Source of the DNA: Verrucomicrobiota bacterium
Lineage (GTDB): Bacteria > Verrucomicrobiota > Verrucomicrobiia > Limisphaerales > J093
Direction of reading: 5' to 3'
DNA length: 64,000 nucleotides
Assembly: GCA_016716505.1 (NCBI GenBank)
Contig: JADJWF010000002.1
Coordinates: 62,001 to 126,000, forward strand
Shown: positions 17,515-26,700 of the stretch, in pieces
How the letters are laid out: every line of letters begins with the position of its first letter
How positions within the stretch are numbered: the stretch's first letter is position 1
The notes under the pieces: model-generated
Told to the model about the DNA's origin: nothing
The model's database searches: none
The model's input: only the letters and a program-made list of their open reading frames with translations
Translations under genes and position numbers: made by a program

Positions 17515-18978
17515 ATGTCCAGCGCGTCCACACCCAACTCTGCCGGGCTGCCCATGACCGCGAAATGGAACCCGGAAAAGCAGCGCCGCGAGAGCGAGTT
17601 TCTTCGGGACCTTGATCGGCGGCCCTGGCGCGAACGCCTGCGCGGCTATTACCAGTTGACCGGCCCGGCCTGGATGCAAAGCGCCATGACCCTCGGCGCG
17701 GGCAGCGCGGCGGCGTCCGTGGTGGCGGGCGCGTTTTACGGTTACACGCTGCTCTGGGTGCAGCCGGTGGCCATGCTGCTGGGCGTCTGCATGATGGCGG
17801 CCTTGGCGAACATCACCCTCACCAAGGGCGAGCGTGCCTACCTCGTTTTCAAGCGCGAGCTCCATCCATCGGTGGCTTTCCTGTGGGCACTGGCCACGAT
17901 CGTCTCGACCGTGATCTGGCATTTCGGTCAGTACGCCCTGCTCGGCGGTGCGGTCTGGGACCTGGCCAACGTGGCGGGAATCGAGAACCGCGACGGCTCG
18001 CGCGGCGTCGAGACGCTGGTGCGCTTCGCGGGCGGCGCCCTGATCCTCGCCATCAATATCGCGCTGACGTGGAACTACGGCTCGAAGCCGGCCGGGATTC
18101 GCGCGTACGAGACGTTCCTGCGCTGGATGATCCGGGTCACGATGGCGGCATTCCTCGTCGTGGTTCTCGTTCAGATGTTCAAGGGCCGTCTCGACTTCGG
18201 CGCGATCTTCAAAGGCTTCTTCACCTTTCAAATCCCGGACCGTCCCGGCGCGTTGACCACGGTACTGGGAGCGATCGGCGCGGCGGTCGGCATCAACATG
18301 ACCTTCCTCTACCCCTACTCGCTGCTGGCCAAGGGCTGGGGCCCGGCGCACAAGGGTCTCGCGCGCTTCGACCTGGTCCTGTCGTTGCTGGTGCCGTACG
18401 TGATCCTGACCTCGCTGATCATCGTGGGCATGGCAGCTACGGTGCATCAGCCGCCGTTCGGCACGGTGCTGGGGCCGGAGGTAACCACCGCAAACCTCAA
18501 GCCCATCCAGGCCGCGCAAAGCCTGGCGGGTGTCCTGGGCACCTCGCTGGGCCGCATCGTGTTCGATCTCGGCTTCATCGGCATGGCGTGCGGGGCAATC
18601 AGTGCGCACATGGTCTGTTGCGGCTTCACCGTGTGCGAGATGCTGGGCCTCGAGTACACCCCGGCGCGCTACCGCTTGTTCACGCTGACGCCCGCGATCG
18701 GATTGCTGGGCGTCATGATTCCCAATCCGCTCTGGTTGCCCATCCTGGCGTCGGCGGTCGCCTTCACGATGTTGCCGATCGCGTACCTGGCGTTCCTGAT
18801 CCTCAACAACAAGCGCAGCTACCTCGGCGACGCCGTGGGCCGGGGCTGGCGTCGGACGGCGTTTAACACCATCCTCGTCGTGGCGCTGGGCATGGCCGTC
18901 GTCGGCGCCAGCATCCGGATCAAAACCGGCGTGGTGGACAAGCTGTGGCCGCCCGCCCCGGCGGCCGCGGCCCGTTGA
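17515..18978 (+). CDS. Nramp-like divalent metal transporter family protein with atypical metal-site motifs
   Basis: 487 residues from the ATG at 17515 (MSSASTPNSAG). About 11 membrane helices (for example YGYTLLWVQPVAMLLGVCMM, GALILAINIALTW, VTMAAFLVVVLVQMF, LLVPYVILTSLIIVGMAA, GFIGMACGAISAHMVCCGF). The overall layout starting with GPAWMQSAMTLGAGSAAAS matches Nramp-superfamily proteins of the verrucomicrobial type. The canonical helix-1 DPGN and helix-6 MPH metal-binding motifs are not present; the equivalents appear to be LGAGS and INMTFLYPY. Substrate therefore cannot be assumed to be manganese or iron. Inner membrane. Confidence 0.72.
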   Translation: MSSASTPNSAGLPMTAKWNPEKQRRESEFLRDLDRRPWRERLRGYYQLTGPAWMQSAMTLGAGSAAASVVAGAFYGYTLLWVQPVAMLLGVCMMAALANITLTKGERAYLVFKRELHPSVAFLWALATIVSTVIWHFGQYALLGGAVWDLANVAGIENRDGSRGVETLVRFAGGALILAINIALTWNYGSKPAGIRAYETFLRWMIRVTMAAFLVVVLVQMFKGRLDFGAIFKGFFTFQIPDRPGALTTVLGAIGAAVGINMTFLYPYSLLAKGWGPAHKGLARFDLVLSLLVPYVILTSLIIVGMAATVHQPPFGTVLGPEVTTANLKPIQAAQSLAGVLGTSLGRIVFDLGFIGMACGAISAHMVCCGFTVCEMLGLEYTPARYRLFTLTPAIGLLGVMIPNPLWLPILASAVAFTMLPIAYLAFLILNNKRSYLGDAVGRGWRRTAFNTILVVALGMAVVGASIRIKTGVVDKLWPPAPAAAAR

Positions 18979-19016
18979 GATGCGACGGATCAAGCGGAAG
19001 ACGGGCATTTCTTGAT

Positions 19017-19748
19017 ATGGCTGAACGACTGCAACTCGATTCGGGCGCGCTGCTGGACGCGCGCGGCGCGGCCTGGTTTGCGGCGGAAGGCGCGCTCGCG
19101 GTGTCGGACCTGAACTTCGGCTTCACGGCCACGGGCGGGCTGCGCGGACCGCTGGGCATGGCCCCCGGTCCGGACGACTTGGCGTTCCGGCTGGCCGAAC
19201 TGCTGGCTGATTACCACCCCGTTTGCACGGTCGTCTTCGGCGACCTCGTCCCCGCGGGCGGCGAATCACCGATGATTGAGAACGCGGTGAAGACGTTGGT
19301 AGCCACGGTCGCCTGCTACGGGTCGCTCGTCGTGGTCACGCCGAATCCCGACGCGCGGATGGCGCCGTTGAAAAAGCGTTGGAGCCTCAACCTCGAAACG
19401 GTGCCGCAATACGAAACTGGCCGGTTGCTCTTCGTTTCCGGCCTGGACGATTCACCCCCGCCGGCCGGAGCCGTGGCAGCGGCCGCGGCTGAGGGTCGTC
19501 TGCGGGTGATTGGCGGCCAGCGGCCGGAAGTAGCGTTACCGCAGCCGGGAGCCACGAAACAGCGGCATCCCTGTTTCGTGGCCACGCCCACCCGCTTGTT
19601 GTTGCCGGCCTTCGCGGCGGCCGGAGGCAACGACATCCGCGGGGAACAACTGGCGGGGCTCCTCGCGGGTGAAGGGGACCAGACGCGCGTGCTGGCCATC
19701 GCCGGACAGCGCCTGCTGCCGGTGCCGTGGAAGCTGGATCAGGGCTAA
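19017..19748 (+). CDS. PdeM-like (ICC-type) metallophosphoesterase homolog, catalytic motifs altered
   Basis: 243 residues from the ATG at 19017 (MAERLQLDSG), 38 nt after the transporter. The layout matches PdeM/ICC phosphoesterases: ALAVSDLNFGF (family DLHLG), GGLRGPLGMAPGPDDLAFRL, VVFGDLVPAG (family GDLfH), then SLVVVTPNPDARM in the position of the GNHD block, and a C-terminal HPCFVATPTRLLLPAF segment. The metal-binding His of DxH and the Asn-His pair are replaced, so it may be catalytically dead or bind differently. In other bacteria PdeM is linked to ligase/exonuclease repair genes; none is here. Confidence 0.65.
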   Translation: MAERLQLDSGALLDARGAAWFAAEGALAVSDLNFGFTATGGLRGPLGMAPGPDDLAFRLAELLADYHPVCTVVFGDLVPAGGESPMIENAVKTLVATVACYGSLVVVTPNPDARMAPLKKRWSLNLETVPQYETGRLLFVSGLDDSPPPAGAVAAAAAEGRLRVIGGQRPEVALPQPGATKQRHPCFVATPTRLLLPAFAAAGGNDIRGEQLAGLLAGEGDQTRVLAIAGQRLLPVPWKLDQG

Positions 19749-19823
19749 ATTGGCCGCCGGCAACCCAGCCTGCGCGCCCCAAGCGGTAGGAGGCGGCTCC
19801 CCGTGCCCGGAGCCTCGTCCCGA

Positions 19824-21374
19824 CTACGGCCCTTCCACCACCCGGAAGTAGGCTTCCGCCGCGACGCTCTGGATCGCCACCTCGACGACCACCGCGCCAT
19901 CACGTCCCGTGAGCTTCGCCGGCTGAGCCTGCCAATCGGAGCCTGACGCGGCCAGCGCCCCTGCGCGCAGGACGCGGATCTGTCCAAGCCGGTCCGGCGT
20001 GATGGGCTGACCGTCGGCGCTCGTGACGCGGAAGCGCAGGGCGGAATCGGCCAGCCGTTCCACCGCGCCGAGTCGCAGCGGCTTGGGCGCGGGAAGGCTC
20101 ACATCGTAAGCGGCCATCTCGGTGGTGCCGCGCACGAACAACCTTCCGTTCGCGATGGCGGGAGAATTCCAGGCACGCCCGTTCACCGCTTGGAATCGGG
20201 CGCGTTCCCGGTAACCCGTCGGATCCGGCTCGACGACCACGATCTCGCCGCTTTCGGTCAGAGCCAGGATACGGTCGTTCACGAGCAACGTGGCCCCGAG
20301 GCCGAAACCATCTTGCGACCACTTCTCCGCCCCGGTCGCGAGGTCCACACACTTCAAAGGCGCGGAGTAATGCAACGCCTGTCCGTAAAGGCCGTACACG
20401 TGCCCGTCCTTCGCCACAGCGGTGCTCCAGTGGTTCATCAACGCGCCGCGGCGGCGCCAAAGCTGCGTGGCGGCAAAGTGGTCGCCGCTGCGAGCAATTC
20501 TGACCGCCGCCGCGCCGACACCGTACGCGGCCGAGCAATACACGGTGTCGCCGTCCACGACCGGCGACGCGCCGGTAGAGGTGCTGTAGCTGAAGGCGTA
20601 CCGCCAGAGTTCGCGGCCATCGTCGGGCGCCAGCGACACCAGCCCGTTCTGCGTCAGGAAGATGACCTGCGAAACCCCGTGCAGCGTCACCGGCACGGGC
20701 GTCGCGTGGGTCATGCGCTCATCGCTCGTGCGCCATGCCAGCGCGCCGGTGTCGGCGCGAAACGCGGCCAGCCGGCGCGGGCCGGCGTTGACGTTGAGCA
20801 AGACCAGGTCGCCCGCGAGGACGGGCGACGCGGCATTCTGCCAGGCGATCACACTGCCACCGAACTCCGTCCGGAGGTCCTTGCTCCAGACCACGGCCCC
20901 GGAGGCCGCATCCAGACAGAGCAGATCCAGGTAGCTGCCGAGGACGTACACCCGGCCGGCCTTCACGACCGGCGTGGAGCGCGGGCCGTCGTCCGCGCCC
21001 ACGCCACCATTCGGATAGCTCGCCGTTCCGAAGGCCCGGTTCCACAACATCGCGCCGGTCTCGGCCGAATAGGCGACACAAAACTCGAGCGCCTGATCGC
21101 CGACCGTTCGCGACACCTGGGTGAACACCCGCCCCTCGCTGACCGTGACGGAGGACAAACCGTTGGTCAGAGGGACGCGCCACAACCGCTTCGGCCCGCC
21201 CGCCGGCCAGTCCAAACTGATCCGCTCCGTCGCGACGCCGTTGCCGGACGGCCCCCGATAAAACGGCCAATCCTCGGCCCGGCTGGCCACCCCGACGATA
21301 AGGACTCCAACTGCAAAGGTCAGTTGCCACTTCAGGCTTGTTGGATTCCACCGTCGGCAGGAAACGCGCTGCAT
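19824..21374 (-). CDS. Secreted PQQ-like beta-propeller repeat protein with C-terminal extension
   Basis: 516 residues from the ATG at 21372-21374 (MQRVSCRRWNPTSLKW); the frame is open upstream but only as a shadow of the opposite-strand gene. Signal peptide LTFAVGVLIVGVASRA then EDWPFYRGPSGNGVATE, the family opening. Blades: VAYSAETGAMLWNRAF, LCLDAASGAVVWSKDL, AAFRADTGALAWRTSD, KCVDLATGAEKWSQDG. The final about 90 residues (from about 425) form a separate beta-rich domain (ALRFRVTSADGQPITPD... AYFRVVEGP) unlike the two sister proteins, similar to immunoglobulin-like ends common in verrucomicrobial exported proteins. Divergent from 21456. Confidence 0.85.
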   Translation of the reverse strand: MQRVSCRRWNPTSLKWQLTFAVGVLIVGVASRAEDWPFYRGPSGNGVATERISLDWPAGGPKRLWRVPLTNGLSSVTVSEGRVFTQVSRTVGDQALEFCVAYSAETGAMLWNRAFGTASYPNGGVGADDGPRSTPVVKAGRVYVLGSYLDLLCLDAASGAVVWSKDLRTEFGGSVIAWQNAASPVLAGDLVLLNVNAGPRRLAAFRADTGALAWRTSDERMTHATPVPVTLHGVSQVIFLTQNGLVSLAPDDGRELWRYAFSYSTSTGASPVVDGDTVYCSAAYGVGAAAVRIARSGDHFAATQLWRRRGALMNHWSTAVAKDGHVYGLYGQALHYSAPLKCVDLATGAEKWSQDGFGLGATLLVNDRILALTESGEIVVVEPDPTGYRERARFQAVNGRAWNSPAIANGRLFVRGTTEMAAYDVSLPAPKPLRLGAVERLADSALRFRVTSADGQPITPDRLGQIRVLRAGALAASGSDWQAQPAKLTGRDGAVVVEVAIQSVAAEAYFRVVEGP

Positions 21375-21455
21375 GACCAAGGATTGCGCGTCCCCGACGA
21401 CGGTCAAACCGGCCGGTTGACGCCCATCCTTGGCGCCCATAGCTTGATCGAAGAT

Positions 21456-22313
21456 ATGAAAACGCGCGCGCATTCGGCAGCCTGGATCGGGGCTCTCTCC
21501 GGCGGCGTGGTTGTGCTGATGTTCAGCATCGGGTTGGTCCTTCTTGAAGCCCACCGGCTGCGCTCCGAACTCACCCGGCTCAAACAAGATGCGGCGGACT
21601 CCCGGCGCGCGCGGGATGCCGCGGAGGCGGAACTGGCACTGCACCGCGATCAAGTGGCGGATTTGCGGCGGACAGTCGGGCGAATGGAGGATGACACCGA
21701 AGCAACACCCGCCGCAGGCCCGACGCGGGCGCGGATCGTCAGGGAAAATCAGATCGTCGGGGCGGGCTGGGTCTTGCCGGGAACCAATGCTGTGACGGGC
21801 CAACCGGAAGTGAACGTGGTTCTCGAGGCGCCCGTCGGGCCCCCGGCAACACCGGTTGAGACACTGGCAGCCACCCCGGCTCCCGCGACGCGCGAGTATC
21901 GCTATGCGTACTGGTACCAACAACCGCTTTACACGTGGGGCGCGGTGGTCAGCGGCTACCCGCCCCCGCCGCACTGCACCAACGATGCGCCCGGCTTCGC
22001 CCCGCCGCCGCCAGCAACCAGCCAGCCGCCCGCAGCCCTGGCACCTTCTCCCGCTGCCAGCGTCGCGACACCCGTAAAGGGCCCGCGCGTCACTCGGACG
22101 CTTCCCTTTCGGCCATCGCCCGCCCCTCCCGTGAAGCCGCTGCCACCGCCCTATCACATCAGCGCGTCTCCGACGATTGAACGAGCCCCAGCCCTCGCCG
22201 CTCCGCTCCCAAGTGCGACACCGAAGGCGGCGACGGTCCCTACCGGGCCCGTGGCAAACCGGGTGCCAACGCCGGCCCCTCGGATCCTACCGTTGCCCAA
22301 TCGCCCGCTCTGA
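21456..22313 (+). CDS. Single-pass membrane protein with coiled coil and proline-rich tail, unknown function
   Basis: 285 residues from the ATG at 21456 (MKTRAHSAAWIGALSGG). One transmembrane helix (about 9-30, GALSGGVVVLMFSIGLVLLE), then a charged heptad-like stretch (about 32-75, HRLRSELTRLKQDAADSRRA...) that looks like a coiled coil, then a low-complexity Pro/Ala/Thr-rich C-terminal half containing YRYAYWYQQPLYTWG. Such proteins are common exported low-complexity proteins; no domain recognised. The stop is 5 nt before the DUF1501 gene, so it is probably co-transcribed with it. Confidence 0.6.
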   Translation: MKTRAHSAAWIGALSGGVVVLMFSIGLVLLEAHRLRSELTRLKQDAADSRRARDAAEAELALHRDQVADLRRTVGRMEDDTEATPAAGPTRARIVRENQIVGAGWVLPGTNAVTGQPEVNVVLEAPVGPPATPVETLAATPAPATREYRYAYWYQQPLYTWGAVVSGYPPPPHCTNDAPGFAPPPPATSQPPAALAPSPAASVATPVKGPRVTRTLPFRPSPAPPVKPLPPPYHISASPTIERAPALAAPLPSATPKAATVPTGPVANRVPTPAPRILPLPNRPL

Positions 22314-22318
22314 ACCCT

Positions 22319-23764
22319 ATGCGTTCACTCTTTCATCGCCCCGCGCTCGATCACCTGTTCCTCACGCGGCGGGAGTTCCTCCACCGCTGCGGCCTGGGCT
22401 TCGGCGCGCTGGGCCTGGCCACGTTGTTCGGCCCCCCTGCCCTGGCTGACGCGACCAAGCTGGACTCGCCGCTGGCGCCCAAGGCCCCCCACTTCCCAGC
22501 CAAGGCCAAGCGCGTCATCCACATCTTCGCCAACGGCGGCGCGTCGCACGTGGACACGTTCGATCCCAAGCCCGAGTTGACCAAGTGGCACGGCAAGAAA
22601 CTCCCGCTGGAACTGAAGACCGAGCGTAATACCGGCACGGCCTTTGGCTCGCCGTTCAAGTTCCAGAAGCATGGCCAGTGCGGATTGGAGGTCAGCGAGT
22701 TGTTCCCCCACGTCGCCGAAAGCGCGGATGAGTTGTGCGTCATCCGCTCGATGCACGCCGACGTGCCCAACCACGAGCCGTCGCTCCTGCTCATGAATTG
22801 CGGCGAGTCGCGTCTGCCGCGGCCCAGCATGGGGTCGTGGATCACCTACGGTCTGGGCACGCAAAACCAGAACCTGCCGGGCTTCATCGCCATGTGCCCC
22901 GGCGGCTACCCCATTCAGGAATCGCAGAACTGGCAGAGCGGCTTTCTGCCGGGCATCTTCCAGGGCACCTACATCAACACCGCCCACACGGACCTGGAGA
23001 AGCTCATCGAGAACATCCGCAACAACTACACCTCGCTCAAAGAGCAGCGCGAGCAACTCGATCTGCTCCAGGCGCTCAACGAGCGGCACGCCCGCCAGCG
23101 CCAGCGCGAGGCGCAACTCGAAGCGCGCATCCAGTCGTTCGAGCTGGCCTACCGGATGCAGATGGACGCCAGCGATGCCTTCGACATTTCGCGCGAGCCG
23201 GAGCACATCCGCCAGATGTATGGCGAGGGCACACAGGCCCGGCAGCTTCTCATCGCCCGCCGGTTGCTGGAGAAAGGCGTGCGCTTCGTGCAGGTCTGGC
23301 ACGGCGACGGCCAGCCCTGGGACAATCATGACGACCTGGAAGTGAACCATCGCCGGCTGGCCAAGGAATGCGACCAACCCATCGGCGCGCTGCTCAAGGA
23401 CCTCAAGCAGCGCGGCATGTTGGAGGACACACTGGTCATTTGGGGCGGCGAGTTCGGCCGCACGCCGGTCGTGGAACTGCCCACTGCCGGGGCGAACGCG
23501 GGAAAGATCAACGGCCGTGACCACAACCACTACGGCTTCACCATGTGGCTGGCTGGCGGCGGGGTGAAAGGCGGCACGGTCTATGGCGCCACGGACGAAT
23601 TCGGCTTCAAGGCGGCGGTGAACCCGGTCCACGTCCACGACCTGCACGCGACGATTCTGCACCTGCTGGGTTTTGATCACACCAAGCTCACCTTCCGCTA
23701 CGCCGGGCGGGATTTCCGGCTCACCGATGTGCATGGCCGGGTGGTCAAGGAGATCGTGGCGTGA
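22319..23764 (+). CDS. DUF1501 domain-containing exported protein
   Basis: 481 residues, full length for DUF1501. N-terminal Tat-like signal: FLTRREFLHRCGLGFGALGLATLFGPPALA. The alkaline-phosphatase/sulfatase-like fold signatures are visible: RVIHIFANGGASHVDTFDPKPEL, LGTQNQNLPGFIAM, VWHGDGQPWDNHDDL, TLVIWGGEFGRTP, GRDHNHYGFTMWLAGGGVKGG, VHVHDLHATILHLLGFDHTKL. Function is not experimentally settled; these proteins are almost always encoded beside PSD1/PSCyt proteins, here the following gene, in Planctomycetes and Verrucomicrobia. Its stop overlaps the next GTG as GTGA. Confidence 0.92.
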   Translation: MRSLFHRPALDHLFLTRREFLHRCGLGFGALGLATLFGPPALADATKLDSPLAPKAPHFPAKAKRVIHIFANGGASHVDTFDPKPELTKWHGKKLPLELKTERNTGTAFGSPFKFQKHGQCGLEVSELFPHVAESADELCVIRSMHADVPNHEPSLLLMNCGESRLPRPSMGSWITYGLGTQNQNLPGFIAMCPGGYPIQESQNWQSGFLPGIFQGTYINTAHTDLEKLIENIRNNYTSLKEQREQLDLLQALNERHARQRQREAQLEARIQSFELAYRMQMDASDAFDISREPEHIRQMYGEGTQARQLLIARRLLEKGVRFVQVWHGDGQPWDNHDDLEVNHRRLAKECDQPIGALLKDLKQRGMLEDTLVIWGGEFGRTPVVELPTAGANAGKINGRDHNHYGFTMWLAGGGVKGGTVYGATDEFGFKAAVNPVHVHDLHATILHLLGFDHTKLTFRYAGRDFRLTDVHGRVVKEIVA

Positions 23765-26700
23765 AGGAGGTCGGAGTCATCTCTGCGATGAATCCTGATC
23801 CTATACCCGCGGCTGAGGCGGAACGACGCGGTGGGGATTGGGGAGCGCGAGCGTCCCGGTCGCTGCCATCGGCGTCCCGCCGATGGTTTCGTCGTCGGCC
23901 CCAGCCAACCAAGCGGTGCGTTGGTTGGCCGATCGAACTGGTCGGCGAGACGCCGACCAGAGCAGGCGAGACGCCCGCGCTCCCCCAAACCAAATGCGTT
24001 CGCTCCGGCAGACCTTGGGAATCCTCGATCAGTGCGGCGTGGGGAGCCCGTCTCCTGGCCTTCGTGCTCTGCATGGCCGCTGCTGCCGCCGACGTGCCGG
24101 CCGACCAGCTTGAGTTCTTCGAGAAGCGTATTCGCCCGGTGCTCATTGACTCTTGCTACAAATGCCACAGCACGGCGAGCGGCAAGGCCAAGGGCGGGCT
24201 GCGGCTCGACACGCAAGCCGCCGTCCTCACAGGCGGCGATTCCGGCCCAGCGCTCGTGCCCGGCAAGCCCGACGAGAGCCTGCTGATCAAGGCCGTTCGT
24301 TACACCGACAAGGAGCTGCAAATGCCCCCGGAGTCCTCCGGCGGCAAACTCGCGCCCGAGAAGATCGCCGACCTCGAAGCCTGGGTGGCGATGGGCGCAC
24401 CCGACCCGCGCGCGGGCCAAGCGGCCCCCAAGCCCACCGACGACTCGACGGACCTGGCCAAGGCCCGCGAGCACTGGGCCTTTCAGCGGGTGACGGCTCC
24501 GGCCATTCCCGCCGTGAAGAACGCAGCCTGGGTCCGCGCCCCTGTGGATGCCTTTGTCCTCGCCAAACTGGAGGCGAAGGGCCTGCAGCCGTCCCCCCCG
24601 GCGGACAAGCGCACCCTGCTGCGCCGGCTCAGCTTTGATCTGACCGGCCTGCCGCCCAGCCCGCAGGAGATGGACGAGTTTCTGCGAGACACCTCCCCCG
24701 ACGCTTACGAAAAAGCGGTCGAGCGCCTGCTGGCCTCGCCACGCTACGGCGAGCGCTGGGGCCGTTACTGGCTGGACGTGGCGCGCTACGCCGACACCAA
24801 GGGCTACGTCTTTCAAGAGGAGCGCCGCTACGCCTTCAGCTACACCTACCGCGACTACGTCATCCGCGCGTTCAACGAGGACAAACCGTTCGACCAGTTT
24901 CTGATCGAGCAGATCGCTGCCGACCAAGTGGTCGAAAAGCTTAAAGAGCCGGATCGCTCCTCCCTCGCGGCCTTGGGCTTTCTCACCCTGGGCCGGCGGT
25001 TCTTGAACAACCAGCACGACATCATTGACGACCGCATTGACGTGGTCATGCGCGGCACCCAGGGCCTGACCGTCACCTGCGCCCGCTGCCACGACCACAA
25101 GTTCGATCCGATCTCGATGCGGGACTACTACGCGCTGCACGGCGTATTCGCTTCCTCGCGCGAGCCCGAGGAAAAGCCCCTCTTGGGCGCTCCGGCCGAC
25201 CCGGCGCAACACGCGGCGTTCCTCACAGCGCGCGCCGAAATCGAGGCGCGTCGGGAAGCGGTAATCGAAAGCGAGGTGCAGAAATGGCTGGCCGAACAGC
25301 GCAACAAGGCCGCCGATTATCGGGCAGCGGCGGAAGCCGCGTTGGCGCTGCCCACCGATGCGAACCTCGAGACGTTCGCCAGCGAACGCAAGCTCGCGGT
25401 CGAGGTGCTGCGCCAGTGGATCGCGCTGCTGAAGGACAACGCGCAGTTGAGCGAGTCTGACCGCTCGGCCGCCCCGCCCGACCTGCCGGGCACCGAAGTG
25501 CGCCGCATCATTGCGCGTCACTTGGACAACCAGACGGTCCAGCATCGCCAGGAATTGGCGGCACTGGAATGGCAGCATCCCGGCGCCCCGGCGCGGGCGA
25601 TGGCGCTGGAGGATCTCCCGGTCCCCCACAATTCTCGCCTGTTGATCCGGGGCAACCCCGGCAATCCGGGCGCCGAAGTGCCGCGCCGCTTCCTGGAAGT
25701 TCTGGCCGGGCCGAATCCGCCGCCGTTCACCAACGGCAGCGGGCGCTTGGAGCTGGCCCAAGCCATCGCCAGCCGGGACAACCCGCTCACCGCCCGCGTG
25801 TTCGTGAACCGCGTGTGGGGCTGGCACTTTGGCGCGCCGCTGGTCCGCACGCCGAGCGACTTTGGCGTGCGCACCGAAGCGCCCTTGCAACGGGACTTGC
25901 TCGACTGGCTGGCGGCCACGTTCATGGAGCAGGGGTGGTCCGTGAAGAACCTTCACCGGCTGATCCTGTGCTCGAGCACCTACCGGCAGAGGGCGGGGTA
26001 CCATGACTCGTCGGATGGGTCCGATCGGCCGGGTCTGGCGTGGCATACTGGCGAAACGAGCGCTGCCGCCCCGCAGCGTGCCGCCGCCCTGGACCCCGAG
26101 AACACGCTCCTCTGGCGCCAGAATCGCCGCCGCCTGGACTTCGAGGCGCTGCGGGATTCGTTGCTGGCGGTGGCCGATCGCCTCGATGCCACCATGGGCG
26201 GGCAACCGGCCGACTTGCTCGCCGAACCCTTTACCGGCCGACGCACCGTGTACGGGTTGATTGATCGCCAAAACCTGCCCGGCCTCTTTCGCACGTTCGA
26301 CTTCGCCAATCCGGACGCGAGCAGTCCGGGACGTTTCACGACCACTGTCCCGCAACAGGCGCTGTTCTTGATGAACGGGCCGTTCGTGATCGAACAGGCG
26401 CAACGGGTAGCACAACGGGCCGCCCAAAATGCCGCGACACCGGCGGACGTGGTTCGAAACCTTTTTGTCCGCGTGTTCCAGCGACCGCCCGAAGCAGCCG
26501 AAGAGCACCTGGGCACGGCCTTCCTCGGCCGACTGGCCGAACGCCCTGCCAGCGTGGCCGGCGGCTGGCGATACGGCCTTGGCCACTATGACGAGGCCGC
26601 CAACGCGACCGTCGCTTTCACGGAAATGACCTTTCGGCGGGACGGCCGGATCACGCCGGCGGCCGAGTTTCCCGTGAGCGACGAGCGCGGTTACGCCTGT

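Noticed and set aside
20190..21455. Upstream extension of the coiled-coil membrane protein frame
   Set aside because: Runs opposite a clear propeller gene; coding features only begin at the ATG at 21456.
22325..23734. A 469-codon minus-strand frame opposite DUF1501
   Set aside because: Shadow of a well-supported gene; no domain or signal.
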